Source of the DNA: a virus
Length of the DNA: 25,631 nt
IMG/VR virus record: IMGVR_UViG_3300034375_012127
Location: 1 to 25,631 of that record
Reading direction: 5' to 3' (one strand)
Of this stretch, positions 13,883 through 23,363 are shown piece by piece. Every line of letters begins with the position of its first letter. Position 1 is the first letter of the stretch. The notes beneath the pieces are model-generated. The model did no database searches. It was not told where the DNA came from and saw only the letters and a list, made by a program, of their open reading frames with translations. Made by a program: the position numbers and the translations under genes.

Positions 13883-14206
13883 ATGCCTCGGGTAAATTTT
13901 AATCAAATTTTGAAATCTTTAGACGGCAAAAATATTTTGTTAGATGATAAAGAAGAGTTTTCTTTTCGTAAGGCAGCAGTAGGAGCTTTATTAGGCTCTG
14001 GTGGAACGGATGCTACTTTAACAGGGGCAAAGAAAGCTGAGCGTTATGAGTTGGCGTTAAAGGTTTCAACTGCTGAGGGTGTAGTAGATATTACTGCTCA
14101 AGAAGCGGAAGAGATTAAAAAGGTAGTTGGAGAAACTTATGCTCCTATTGTAGTGGGTCAAGTTTTTAGACTTCTTGACGGATCAATTATAGTAGCAGAA
14201 GGATAA
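13883..14206 (+). CDS. 107-residue hypothetical protein
   Basis: A small acidic, soluble protein with no membrane segment, starting at an ATG behind AAAAAAAGGAG, one of the best ribosome binding sites in the window. The N-terminal half has NFNQILKSLDGKNILLDDKEEFSFRK split around a short turn; the C-terminal half is helical then beta (ITAQEAEEIKKVVGE, then a valine-rich end, QVFRLLDG). Short proteins with a 'core domain plus regulatory LDG' look are common between phage structural genes, but I recognise no family. As first gene of the capsid-assembly group it could be a minor head component or assembly factor; that is only position. Confidence 0.75.
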   Translation: MPRVNFNQILKSLDGKNILLDDKEEFSFRKAAVGALLGSGGTDATLTGAKKAERYELALKVSTAEGVVDITAQEAEEIKKVVGETYAPIVVGQVFRLLDGSIIVAEG

Positions 14207-14210
14207 ACAT

Positions 14211-14507
14211 ATGGGTTACGGAAAAATACAGGGCCAAAAAGTTTTTAGTTTTTCAGGTGCAACTAAGGCAGCTTTACCTGACAGTATATTTTCAGATGGT
14301 AAAGTTCCTGCTTTTGCACGTTGTGTGGCAACAGGTGCTGGTACTTTTTTCCATGATGATAGTCAGACCACTGGGGTAGCTGCTACTGCAGGGGATATTT
14401 TTGAAATTGGGGAAGCAGGTCTTTTGCAAAATCCTCAAGCTTTTCGCAGGGCCCGTTTTACAGGTAATTGGGAAGTAATTATTTATTATGGTAGAGGCGG
14501 AAGCTAA
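14211..14507 (+). CDS. 98-residue hypothetical structural protein
   Basis: A small glycine/alanine/phenylalanine-rich protein without charged helices (starts MGYGKIQGQKVFSFSGATK, ends IIYYGRGGS), with the composition of a beta-fold virion component such as a head decoration or fibre-cap protein. AAGGA lies seven bases before the ATG. Its TAA overlaps the ATG of the next gene by one base (TAATG), so translation is coupled. The MGxG...QxF start faintly recalls the small protein at 7478 but is too short to claim kinship. Confidence 0.75.
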   Translation: MGYGKIQGQKVFSFSGATKAALPDSIFSDGKVPAFARCVATGAGTFFHDDSQTTGVAATAGDIFEIGEAGLLQNPQAFRRARFTGNWEVIIYYGRGGS

Positions 14508-15289
14508 TGCAAATTAGAGAAATACTAAATTTAGTGTCGGATGAATTACGGGATGGGAAAGCTACTAAGTACTCTCGTACTTCTTTATTAATAAAACTTG
14601 AAGAAGGCGTTACTCAGTTTGTTCAAGATTCTAAGATTCTTAAGAATAGTATTTTGATCCCTGCAGTTGCAAATCAAGGGGTCTATCCGTTACCTATTTA
14701 TGGGATGAATATTAATGTAATATCTGGTAATGAAGCTGCTTCTTCTTCTGCTAGTGATGACGATCAAGTCCCTACTTATTTAAGTTTAATTCGTTTAGGT
14801 TGGAGGGATAGACTTAATAATGGTGATGATGAGGTGTTGAGGTCTAACTCTACTTTTGAAAGAGATGAAGCAGGTCAGTCTAGGTTTCAAATTGGTGCGC
14901 CTTTATATCACTATAATGATGAGCTTAGTTTTTATAAGTTTGGTGTTTGGCCTATTCCTGACTCTAATGAGATAGCTGCTTCTGGTGTAGATAAGAGGTT
15001 TCAGTTAGATTATGTTCGAGATGCTCTTTATTATACAGATGCTGCGAATACTACTTTAGTAACTACTAGTCTTACCGAAGATCATTATTTAGATAATGGG
15101 ATTCCTTTACAGTTTCAACGTAAGTTATATCTTTTAGTTTGTTACTTACGTTTGAAGAATAGTATTGATCCAACTGATGTACAAAAAGCTGCAAATTATA
15201 AGGCTCTTTATGAGTCTGAATTACTTGAAGAAGCTTTAAGATCTGGTTCTCACATGGAGAGATATAATCAGCTTAAAGTTCAAAGTTAA
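14507..15289 (+). CDS. Head-tail adaptor / connector candidate
   Basis: A 260-residue protein with an N-terminal helical region MQIREILNLVSDELRDGKATKYSRTSLLIKL cut by the turn typical of phage adaptors (helix, 'D..ATKYS', helix LLIKLEEGVTQFVQ), followed by beta-rich central residues (LIPAV..GVYPLP) and a C-terminal helical part with YLLVCYLRLKNS and KAANYKALYESELLEEAL. This layout, a helical base with a long beta insertion and a terminal helix, is that of connector proteins which sit on the portal ring and receive the tail. A position just before scaffold and capsid genes fits. The assignment rests on general pattern rather than a decisive motif; another head-completion protein is possible. 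Confidence 0.5.
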   Translation: MQIREILNLVSDELRDGKATKYSRTSLLIKLEEGVTQFVQDSKILKNSILIPAVANQGVYPLPIYGMNINVISGNEAASSSASDDDQVPTYLSLIRLGWRDRLNNGDDEVLRSNSTFERDEAGQSRFQIGAPLYHYNDELSFYKFGVWPIPDSNEIAASGVDKRFQLDYVRDALYYTDAANTTLVTTSLTEDHYLDNGIPLQFQRKLYLLVCYLRLKNSIDPTDVQKAANYKALYESELLEEALRSGSHMERYNQLKVQS

Positions 15290-15308
15290 ATAACAAAAGG
15301 AAATAAAT

Positions 15309-16481
15309 ATGTCTGAGACTTTTGAGGCTAATCAGCCTATGAATTCTGGCAGTGAAACAGCGAGTTCAACTGCTACTAGTGCTCTTAAAGCTTACCGTGA
15401 AGGTACAGGCTCTAAGAAACCTTTTACAGAGTTTAAAGATGGTAAGAAAGAAGTTAGCGGAAAAGGACACTCAGTACAAACAATAACTGAGCAGCCTAGT
15501 GGCGTAGATGAGCGTCATACAAAAGAGCCTGACACTGTTCAGTATAAAGAGAAGGATTTAGATCCTAATGCAAATGTAAAAAATTCAGGCGAAGAGGTTA
15601 AGAAGGCTGAGTCGAAAGATGGCGAAGAATCTCCGAGTGGCGAAGAATCTGAAAACAAGGTTGAAGATCGTAAGTCTGTTTCTACTGAGTTAGAAAAAGA
15701 CGCTGCGACAAAATCAAAATCAGAAGAAGTCGATGTAGAGAATGAAGTTAAAACTGCGGACAGAACTGACGAACTTTTAAAACGTTTGGAGGCTTTAGAA
15801 ACTGCTAAGCAACGCGAGGCAGAGGAAGCTAGAAAAGCGGAGCGTCTTAAACAAATTAAGAGTGATCAAGAATTAGTTAGTAATGATTTTAAGTTTGAGT
15901 ATGACGTAAGTAGTATTCTTTCTTTAGATGATGTACCTGATTCTGTAAGGGACTATGTCCTTGATGATGAACAAGCAGCACAAACTATGCAGTATTTGAT
16001 TACGGATGCTCTGAACAAGTTAGTCAAAGATTTTTCTGGTTATGGGGATGCTCAAGAAAGAGTTCAGCAATTTCAAATGGAAGAAGCTGAGTCTCAGAGA
16101 CAAACTGTAGTTAGAGGTCTTACAGATCGTGGAATTGATGTGAATGTTTTTAACTCGAAAGAGTTTAAGGCTTTTGAGCAAGATCCAAAGAATTTTAAGC
16201 AGATTGATAATTTGGCTGAAAGATTTGGGTTCGGTTCATTAGAGTTTTCTCATTTGGTTCACGATATGTTTCAGGCAAGCTTAAAAAGTAAGAAGTCTGA
16301 AACAGCTAAAGCGACACGAAGTGAAGCGGAAGCTGCTAGACAGAAAATCGCTCAAGGCCAAGAGACAGCTGCTCAAGGTCAAGTGGTTGGAGGTCGAGCT
16401 ACAGAAAAGGTTGCGGTAGATCCACAATCTCCTGAAGCTAAGTTGGCAGCGTATCGGGCACAGAGGTCGAAAAGGTTTTAA
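15309..16481 (+). CDS. Capsid scaffolding protein
   Basis: A 390-residue, extremely charged Lys/Glu/Ser-rich protein placed immediately before the major capsid gene. Residues 1-150 are low-complexity and probably disordered, including a GEESPSGEESE repeat near 105-115. Residues about 150-180 form a coiled coil (LLKRLEALETAKQREAEEAR), followed by a helical globular part (200-310) and a second alanine/glutamine-rich stretch. The extreme C-terminus is basic (AAYRAQRSKRF), like the basic helix of known scaffolds that docks on the coat protein. Composition, position and basic tail all agree with scaffold function: it would guide assembly and then leave or be cleaved. AAGGAAA precedes the ATG. No protease domain is visible. 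Confidence 0.75.
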   Translation: MSETFEANQPMNSGSETASSTATSALKAYREGTGSKKPFTEFKDGKKEVSGKGHSVQTITEQPSGVDERHTKEPDTVQYKEKDLDPNANVKNSGEEVKKAESKDGEESPSGEESENKVEDRKSVSTELEKDAATKSKSEEVDVENEVKTADRTDELLKRLEALETAKQREAEEARKAERLKQIKSDQELVSNDFKFEYDVSSILSLDDVPDSVRDYVLDDEQAAQTMQYLITDALNKLVKDFSGYGDAQERVQQFQMEEAESQRQTVVRGLTDRGIDVNVFNSKEFKAFEQDPKNFKQIDNLAERFGFGSLEFSHLVHDMFQASLKSKKSETAKATRSEAEAARQKIAQGQETAAQGQVVGGRATEKVAVDPQSPEAKLAAYRAQRSKRF

Positions 16482-16511
16482 CATTAATTATTTATTTTTA
16501 AGGAGATTGAA

Positions 16512-17576
16512 ATGAGTGTAGCAGGAAATACTACCGATAATCTTCGTCGTGAGGTCAGGGACGCGTTTTATAGTCCCAAGTGGTTAGACTACAATCTTAA
16601 GCATTTGCTATGGCAAAAAATGGCTATGCAAATCGAGATGCCTAGCGGTGAAGGAAAGACAGTTCACATTAAAGCTTGGAATCCTCCAGCTAGAGTAATT
16701 ACTCCAGTACCCCTTCTTGAAGGTGTTACTCCAGATGCACGTAAACTTACTCGTAGAGAAGTTAGTGCTCAGTTAGTTTTCTACGGAAATTATTTAGAGC
16801 ACACTGATTTATTAGAGACTATTTTTGAAGATGCAGATAACTTAAAAACTGGTGAGAATCAATTTTTGGCTACTCTTCAAGCTGAAGAGCGCGACATGGC
16901 TATGTTTAATATTCTTACTGGTGGTACTAACGTTGTATATGCAGGTGGAGTTAACTCCCGAGCTAACGTTAAAGCTCCAATTTCTATTGGTGATTTACAT
17001 GCTGTAAACCGAGCACTTAAGAACGGTCTTGATGGTCGAGCAGGAATGCCGATTACTGAGATTATGCGTTCAGATGGTAGTTTTGGTACAGTGGATATTG
17101 AGCCTTCATACGTTGCAGTTATAACTCCAGATTTAGAGTACGATATACGTTCATTGCCTGGATTCGCTCCTTCAAGTTCGTATGCTGCTACTACTAAATT
17201 AATTGACGTTCATGAGTTTGGAAAAGTTGATAATTTCCGATTTATTTCGACTACTAATTATGAGCCTTTCCGCGATGCTGGAATTGCTAATCCTTCAGTT
17301 GAGAATGTTCTTTATACTGCTGGTGATGGTGGTGCTGGAAGTAAAGCTGATGTTTATCCTATTTTGATTTTTTCACAGGATGCTTATGCTACTATTCCTT
17401 TGACTGGTGAGCAGGGCATGATGTTGATTAGAAAAGACTTAGGTTCCTCTGGTGGATTAGATCCTTTGAATCAGAGAGCAACTGTTGGTTATAAGAATCC
17501 ATTTGCTGGAGTAATTTGCTTTCAGGAAAGATTGATCCGACTTGAAGTAGCTTGTACTGCTCAAGCAGGACTATAG
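16512..17576 (+). CDS. Major capsid protein, N4 gp56 family
   Basis: A 354-residue HK97-fold coat protein whose sequence has the hallmarks of the N4 gp56-like family: an N-terminal arm, KTVHIKAWNPP then LLEGVTPDARKLTRREVSAQL, the strand YGNYLEHTDLLETIFED, an E-loop/P-domain region, FRFISTTNYEPFRD in the middle, and near the C-terminus DVYPILIFSQDAYATIPL, DPLNQRATVGYKNPFAG and a final receptor-like strand. Coat proteins of this family are found in N4-like and many other podovirus-type phages. Its AAGGAG site is strong, as expected for the most abundant virion protein. It ends in TAG, which shows that amber is a true stop in this phage. The scaffold precedes it and a small capsid-associated gene follows 16 bases later. 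Confidence 0.9.
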   Translation: MSVAGNTTDNLRREVRDAFYSPKWLDYNLKHLLWQKMAMQIEMPSGEGKTVHIKAWNPPARVITPVPLLEGVTPDARKLTRREVSAQLVFYGNYLEHTDLLETIFEDADNLKTGENQFLATLQAEERDMAMFNILTGGTNVVYAGGVNSRANVKAPISIGDLHAVNRALKNGLDGRAGMPITEIMRSDGSFGTVDIEPSYVAVITPDLEYDIRSLPGFAPSSSYAATTKLIDVHEFGKVDNFRFISTTNYEPFRDAGIANPSVENVLYTAGDGGAGSKADVYPILIFSQDAYATIPLTGEQGMMLIRKDLGSSGGLDPLNQRATVGYKNPFAGVICFQERLIRLEVACTAQAGL

Positions 17577-17592
17577 GAAGTGAGGTAAGAAA

Positions 17593-18048
17593 ATGGGACT
17601 TGATAAGCACGGAATTTTTAGACACACTTATACTGTTGCCGATGGCACTGTAGATATGATTCAAGAGTTAGGTTTTGAACCTTCTGAGATTGAAATTTAT
17701 AATGAGACTACAAAAGTCACTACTTTTTTAAAAGGTGGCATGGTAGCTTCAGAAGAAATTTCACAGCTTGGTGAAGTAAACCCTGCTCCTCATATTAGTA
17801 AGTATGATGGTGGAACTGTTGTTTTGCATGATAATGGTCAGACTCCAACTTATAAAGATTCAAAGGGTAACTCGTTGAGTTCATCTCTTTATAAGGATCT
17901 TGAAGGTAGAGATTCATTGTTGCAGAATTTACCTAAGTTAGAGTTGTCAGATAGCGAAGGTAGTCAGTATATTACTAAGGCTGGTTTTAAATTAGCTAAT
18001 GGGGTATACGCTACTAATGATGTTATACACGTAAAAGCTGTTCGTTAA
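17593..18048 (+). CDS. Capsid-associated small protein (decoration candidate)
   Basis: A 151-residue, mildly acidic protein directly behind the coat gene, with a GAGG ribosome binding site. It is beta-rich with short charged loops (DKHGIFRHTYTVADGTVD at the N-terminus, NGVYATNDVIHVKAV at the end) and has no coiled coil or membrane segment. Genes in this place often encode head decoration or stabilising proteins that sit on the coat lattice. I recognise no family, so the call is positional. The gene is the last before a strong terminator, so it belongs to the capsid transcription unit. Confidence 0.7.
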   Translation: MGLDKHGIFRHTYTVADGTVDMIQELGFEPSEIEIYNETTKVTTFLKGGMVASEEISQLGEVNPAPHISKYDGGTVVLHDNGQTPTYKDSKGNSLSSSLYKDLEGRDSLLQNLPKLELSDSEGSQYITKAGFKLANGVYATNDVIHVKAVR

Positions 18049-18058
18049 TTCAATAGAT

Positions 18059-18086
18059 AGCTAGGGGCTTCGGCCTCTAGCTTTTT
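18059..18086 (+). terminator. Strong intrinsic terminator after the capsid genes
   Basis: agctaggggc (18059-18068), loop TTCG, then gcctctagct (18073-18082) form a 10-bp stem with one G.U pair and the extra-stable UUCG tetraloop, followed by TTTT. It lies 11 bases after the stop of the 151-residue gene. Transcripts of the coat unit would mostly stop here, leaving the tail genes to lower read-through or to an unidentified promoter. Confidence 0.9.
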
Positions 18087-18119
18087 ATTAATTTTATAAA
18101 TTAAAAAAAGGAAATAAAA

Positions 18120-18872
18120 ATGGCAAAGAACTCGAAAATTTCTCCAGAGATTGCTGCACCCCCTGAACAAGAAGATTTACTTCATCAGTTAGAGACTTTG
18201 AAAGCTCAGTTAGCTGAGAAGGATGATCTTATTGCTGAGAGGGATGCTGAGATCCATTCTTTAGAGTATACAATTTCTACAGACTTGATTACTTTTGAGC
18301 GTCAGTTAGCTAAAGATCATGAAACTATTTTGCGTAATTATGGCGAGAAGGTATCTAAATTTCCTCGTCATATGAAGACTGTAGTTAGAGATCATACAGG
18401 TTTTAATGGTCAGCGTCTTACTAAGCAGATTGTTGACAAGTCTCGTTGGACAGACGAGCAAGTTAGAATTTATCAAAAGTATGAAGATGCTTTGAAAGAA
18501 TTAGATGATCGTCGTAGAACAACTATGGTTGCTGTGACTTTAATTGATGACCCTGATGTAGCGGATGGTCAATTGAATTGCGGTGTTAATGGTCAGTTAC
18601 TAGGGTTGTATTACTCTAACGATTACATGGTTGAGGGAGCTAAGGAAGGTAGACGGGTTCAGTTAATTCCTTATTGTAATTATGACGCAATAATGAAGTC
18701 GTACAAAGTTAGATTTAAGCCTATTGTAAACTCGACAGGTGGTGAAGGTCATTTACCTTACAAGATTACCCCAGTTGTTGAAGCATCGTTGGCTACTCCT
18801 GAACAGATAGAAGAGCACAATAAAAAACTTCGTTTAGGCAATAGACGTAGAAACATGGAGCTTTCTGGTTAG
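18120..18872 (+). CDS. Coiled-coil protein of the virion gene series
   Basis: A 250-residue protein. Residues 15-90 are a heptad coiled coil (HQLETLKAQLAEKDDLIAER and onward), so oligomerisation is likely. Residues 120-215 are globular, with TTMVAVTLIDDPDVADGQLNCGVNGQ and a tyrosine-rich strand (LGLYYSNDYMVE), and the C-terminus is basic (LRLGNRRRNMELSG). Placed between coat and tail-tube genes, it may be a head-tail joining or internal virion protein. I recognise no family. AAGGAAA lies before the ATG, and the gene follows the terminator by only 33 bases. Confidence 0.7.
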   Translation: MAKNSKISPEIAAPPEQEDLLHQLETLKAQLAEKDDLIAERDAEIHSLEYTISTDLITFERQLAKDHETILRNYGEKVSKFPRHMKTVVRDHTGFNGQRLTKQIVDKSRWTDEQVRIYQKYEDALKELDDRRRTTMVAVTLIDDPDVADGQLNCGVNGQLLGLYYSNDYMVEGAKEGRRVQLIPYCNYDAIMKSYKVRFKPIVNSTGGEGHLPYKITPVVEASLATPEQIEEHNKKLRLGNRRRNMELSG

Positions 18873-18914
18873 GTAAACTTTTAGTACGAGGTTTAATGGC
18901 TATGTGAGGGTCTA

Positions 18915-21900
18915 ATGGCTGAGAAAAATATTCGTGTTTTTAAGGGTCTTAACAGTGTTACAGACCCTTCTTTTTTAGATGAAGCTGGGGGTCAATTAGT
19001 TTGGGCTGAGAACGTAGATTTTCGTTCTGGGAAGATTCGTCCACTACCAAAGAGTGAGCTCGTACTTACTCAGCCTGATGATTATCAAGTAGGGTTAAAC
19101 CCTGTCCCTCAATTTTATCAAGGCAATTATTTAACTCAAGAAGCTAGATCAAATGTTTGGGGGTTGAATGATATTTACTCTGTGAGTTTATGGGTGTTAG
19201 GCCAAGATGTTTTTTATTATTTACTTTCTCATACAACTCAAGATTTTTACATTTATCGGGGGACTTTAGATTACTTAAATCCTATTCCTGATTTGAGCAT
19301 AGATTTTCGTAAGAAGGTTGGAGTCCCTGCTCCTGATGAAATTGAACCTAGTCTTTCTTCTAGTTTTAATACGAAGATAAAAACAGTTTATGACTCGGCT
19401 AATTATGCTATTTCTTTTACTCAGAATCATTTTGGTAGGATTACTGAGGGCCCTCTTACTTTTTTGAAATCTTTTTCAGGGTTTTCTAATTATGGGTTTG
19501 AGTATATTTCGGATTATAGTTCTGGTATTTCTGATTTACACAATGAGGATCAAGAGAATTACAGTTTGAATACGATTCAGTCTAGTAAGCTGCTTTATTC
19601 TGGGGTTTTAGCTCCTTACATTAATTCAAGTGTGGCTGGGTCAAAATTGACTTTGATTCGCAGTTATCATAGCGATGCAGGGTATTACTATGGGTTTGGG
19701 TCAGAGGTATCTTGGTCTAAGTCTGGATCTGTATTGTTGAGATTTAGCCCAGATTTTGGGGATGATGCTAGTATTCGATTTACTGATCAAATTTTAGCTA
19801 CAGTTCGAGCAAATCCTGAGTCAACTTCTGGTGGTGCGATGATTGTAGTTCATAGTCGTCCAAAGTTATCTGCGGAGTTATTCACACGTAATATTGCATC
19901 TTCTGTTATGTGGGTGACTACGTCTCAAGTTGATACTTCTACACAATGTTTGCTTCGTAATGGAAACACAGGAGATATTGACTTTCAAGCTGAGTTTAAT
20001 GATGGAGACTATTTTTTATTGGGGGGTATGCTAAGTGATTATGGCAACCCTGTTGCGGATTATTTTATTGGTAGGGTTGCTGGGGAACCTTCGGGCCCAG
20101 ATTATATGGAGTTTGAAATTTTACTTAATCCGAGTTTAGTTCCAGCACCTCAGGCACTTACTCAGTTTAGTTCTTCTTCTCCTCGTGGGGCTCTTAATTT
20201 TTTCTCTATAATGAAGTTTACATCTCTCTATCCAGATTTGATGGTTAGAGTTTTTGATAATTCAAGAAATGAAATAACGTCTCTTCAATTTGATGTTGAA
20301 ATTTCTGGTCAAAGTATTATGCAAAAGTACTTGGATAATCCTGTAGATAAACACATTTACTTAGGTGTTTCTTGGGACTTTGCACCTTCTACTGGTGATG
20401 GGAAAGTTACAGTTTTAGGAGACATTTCTAATGATGCTACTCCTGAAAGTAATTTGAATTGGGGGAGTGTTCCTGTAACTAAGAGTTCTGCTTCGGCTAA
20501 CAATGTTTCGTTGGGGGCAGCTAAGCTTACATTACTAGGGTCGTGTAATACTGATTTTTCCAGTTATAGTGAGCAAGATTTAACTTTAGGTCATACTAGG
20601 GCTACTGGTTTTAGACCTTATGGCATTCATAATATTTCAAGTTCAATTGGTGCGTATGTGACTCGACAGGGGAATCATGTTTCTCCAAATCGTTATGACA
20701 ATATAATTTATAATTTTACGAGTCGTGGTAGGGGTGGAATGACGATGGATCTTCAGCAAGTTGTAGTTGCTGATGATTATCATGCGGATTTAGGGTCTAA
20801 TTCTGCAAGTTCTCCGCATTTTCGAGAAATATCTTTTGGTCAGAATTATGATGTATTAGTGCCTTGTCCAACGGAGCCTACAACTGTCGGAGACCATTTT
20901 TTTCCTGGACAAAGTACTGTTGTTGCAGGGTATACAACTGCTTGGAATTTATATCGTTTGTACAATGGAGAGTACTTAAAGGTTGCAAGTTTACCTACGT
21001 ACGGTTTTGTACCGAGTTCTTTGATGGCTACAGGAAGTATTGATTTACTTGCGGATACTAGTAAGACTGGGAGTACAAAGCAAGCAGTACCGAATGTTAC
21101 GAATTATTCTTCAAATGTTACGTTTTCAGCAGGTGATTTTGTAATTAGTGGTTCATCGTATTACCGATATCTTGGAAATCGCAGTTACTCATTTACAGCA
21201 GGATTGAGCTCTGCTGCGGATCAAATTATAACTTTTTCGAATGACCCTGATGCAGAGTTAAATCCTCAAAATTATATTGAGTCTGTTTTGATTGGTAATG
21301 AACTTCAACGAGAATATTGGGAACTTTTGGATTACGATCCCAGAGTTCAGTTTGTTGATATTGTTGCGGATGAAGAACTTGGCGATCAGTCTGAAAGTTT
21401 TTTTACTTCTTCAGTAACTGGCGACGATATTCTTTTGCAGAGCCCTATCGAGGGTCTGGACGGAATAATTGATCAACCTTACGCTAATATGATGTTTGGT
21501 TGGAAAGGGTCTGTACTTTATTGGTCTGAAACTTTGCTTGGTCACAGTTGGTCTAAAAGTTCTTTTTTTTATAATTTTCCAGATCAGATTGTGGGAGTTA
21601 TTGGGGGATCAGAGCAGCTGACTGTTGTTACTAAAACTTCTGTCCATTCAACAACAAATCGAAATCCTGAAGAGATTACATTTTATGACGTTGCAAATAT
21701 AGGGGCATTAAATCGTTTTGCTGTTTCTAGTTGGGAGGGGAATGTCGTATTTTTGTCTCATCTTGGTCTCATTTTATTTAGAGGTGGAAATTACACAAAT
21801 TTGACTCAACAAGCTATTCCATCTGAGGTTTTTAGGTCTTCGGTAGCTCCAATTACTGATAGAGAGCTTGGGACTGATCGAGTAGAGAATCCCTGTGTTG

Positions 21901-23363
21901 GAGTATTTAATGATACTATTTTCTTTTACTTACCGAATGCAGGTATGTATGCTTATAATGTCCGTGAGCAAGTTACTACGGAAATAAAATTGCCAGATGG
22001 CCCAGACGGGATTCCTCTTAGTGTTCGACTTATTCAAACACATTATGATGATAAAGCTGTTGCGGTTTCTCAGGTTAATAGCAAGATTATTTACACGGTA
22101 TTGCTAGATCCTTTTGTTGCACCTCCTGGGTTAGAGTATAGTGAATTTTTTGCACACTCCGCTGACATTGATTTAAATCGGACAGATTGGAAACAATTTG
22201 AAAGTTTACAATTTCAAGGTAGTGGTATTGTAGAGGTTTGTATTTTGGATCGCGATTCCATAATTTTGAAAAGAGATGATCAAGATCCGAGGACAAACAT
22301 TGACGGAGAGGGGTATGTTTACCCTGTAGGAACTAATAGTTTTTTTGTTAGTGGGGATACTGTGGGCGGAGCTCAAGTAATTCCACAACCTGCAGACAGG
22401 ACTGCATTTTATTCTGAGAGAGACTTAATTATTCTTTTTAATAGTTCTGGGATAGCAAATGGTCGTAAGGCGTATGAAGTTTTTGAGGTTCAAGATATTG
22501 ACGCTTCTAATTTAACTTTGGATCGTCCGATTTTTCCTGTTAATGACAATGGTTTACTTTCTCCTTCAAGTGTTGGCACAGTTTCGCAAGTTATGTTTGG
22601 GACTGGTTTGCAGGGTGAAAGGATTTATAATCCTCGTTTTTCAGAATACCGTTCAGGGGCTGCGTTTCTTTCTGATGTTTATATCCAACCTCGTAGAAAT
22701 TGGGATTTTAAGGCTGGTGCAGTAATTGTAGTAAAAGATGCAACTAGTGTTATTGGTCGAAGATACTTGAAATATAAGGGCGATAAAATTTTAAACTTTA
22801 ATACGGAAGGTGTAGATTCTTTTCAGTTTTCTGATACTCCAAGTGCTACAGAGATTGAGTCTGTAATTTTGAGTACTACTCAATTTAACTCCGATTATTG
22901 GGAGGATGTAAGTTATCAGAGTCGTCAGAAAGTTTTTGATATAACAGATCAGTATGGGTCTACTCTTGGCGCAGGTTTAATTGGTGATACTGTTACTATT
23001 CCTCCGCTTCAAAAGATTTTTAAAGGTGATATTCTTCATGGTAAACTGAGGAATGGTCGACAGTTTTGGGCTCAATACTTGGGAGAGCATACTATTTCTA
23101 ACTTAAGTTCTTCGCATTTGACGTTGCCTATGGTTAAGTCTATAGATATTTCTACTAGTGTTGGAGTTCCAGCTGTTTGTATATATGAAGATCAAATTTA
23201 TCAGCCATATATAAATGTATTTCCGTATCAAGGTTATCAAATTGATTTTACAAATTTAGATGGATCTAGAGTTGGGGTTCCTTTTGATTGCCCAGTGGAC
23301 AGACTTTCTTTTATAATAAGAGGAACGGGGAAAGTTATTGGCGTTACTATTAATGGGTTTTAA
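18915..23363 (+). CDS. Very large tail tube / nozzle candidate
   Basis: A 1482-residue protein. The N-terminus (FKGLNSVTDPSFLDEAGGQ, ENVDFRSGKIRP) is the 'GLN/GGLN ... DP..L..G....EN..F..G..R' signature found at the start of tail-tube B, stabilisation and nozzle proteins of podoviruses. A middle stretch (about 860-1060) contains YWSETLLGHSWSKSSFFYNFPDQ split by short turns, VVTKTSVHSTTNR, LGLILFRGGNYTNLT and VFNDTIFFYLPNAGMYAYNV, a beta-propeller-like series typical of those families. Family members are usually 450-900 residues long, so this is about twice as long; the extra regions (100-600, 1080-1480) are beta-rich and serine-rich. A GAGGG site precedes the ATG. The following gene overlaps by one base. 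Role: tail lumen/needle-proximal tube, inferred. Confidence 0.6.
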   Translation: MAEKNIRVFKGLNSVTDPSFLDEAGGQLVWAENVDFRSGKIRPLPKSELVLTQPDDYQVGLNPVPQFYQGNYLTQEARSNVWGLNDIYSVSLWVLGQDVFYYLLSHTTQDFYIYRGTLDYLNPIPDLSIDFRKKVGVPAPDEIEPSLSSSFNTKIKTVYDSANYAISFTQNHFGRITEGPLTFLKSFSGFSNYGFEYISDYSSGISDLHNEDQENYSLNTIQSSKLLYSGVLAPYINSSVAGSKLTLIRSYHSDAGYYYGFGSEVSWSKSGSVLLRFSPDFGDDASIRFTDQILATVRANPESTSGGAMIVVHSRPKLSAELFTRNIASSVMWVTTSQVDTSTQCLLRNGNTGDIDFQAEFNDGDYFLLGGMLSDYGNPVADYFIGRVAGEPSGPDYMEFEILLNPSLVPAPQALTQFSSSSPRGALNFFSIMKFTSLYPDLMVRVFDNSRNEITSLQFDVEISGQSIMQKYLDNPVDKHIYLGVSWDFAPSTGDGKVTVLGDISNDATPESNLNWGSVPVTKSSASANNVSLGAAKLTLLGSCNTDFSSYSEQDLTLGHTRATGFRPYGIHNISSSIGAYVTRQGNHVSPNRYDNIIYNFTSRGRGGMTMDLQQVVVADDYHADLGSNSASSPHFREISFGQNYDVLVPCPTEPTTVGDHFFPGQSTVVAGYTTAWNLYRLYNGEYLKVASLPTYGFVPSSLMATGSIDLLADTSKTGSTKQAVPNVTNYSSNVTFSAGDFVISGSSYYRYLGNRSYSFTAGLSSAADQIITFSNDPDAELNPQNYIESVLIGNELQREYWELLDYDPRVQFVDIVADEELGDQSESFFTSSVTGDDILLQSPIEGLDGIIDQPYANMMFGWKGSVLYWSETLLGHSWSKSSFFYNFPDQIVGVIGGSEQLTVVTKTSVHSTTNRNPEEITFYDVANIGALNRFAVSSWEGNVVFLSHLGLILFRGGNYTNLTQQAIPSEVFRSSVAPITDRELGTDRVENPCVGVFNDTIFFYLPNAGMYAYNVREQVTTEIKLPDGPDGIPLSVRLIQTHYDDKAVAVSQVNSKIIYTVLLDPFVAPPGLEYSEFFAHSADIDLNRTDWKQFESLQFQGSGIVEVCILDRDSIILKRDDQDPRTNIDGEGYVYPVGTNSFFVSGDTVGGAQVIPQPADRTAFYSERDLIILFNSSGIANGRKAYEVFEVQDIDASNLTLDRPIFPVNDNGLLSPSSVGTVSQVMFGTGLQGERIYNPRFSEYRSGAAFLSDVYIQPRRNWDFKAGAVIVVKDATSVIGRRYLKYKGDKILNFNTEGVDSFQFSDTPSATEIESVILSTTQFNSDYWEDVSYQSRQKVFDITDQYGSTLGAGLIGDTVTIPPLQKIFKGDILHGKLRNGRQFWAQYLGEHTISNLSSSHLTLPMVKSIDISTSVGVPAVCIYEDQIYQPYINVFPYQGYQIDFTNLDGSRVGVPFDCPVDRLSFIIRGTGKVIGVTINGF

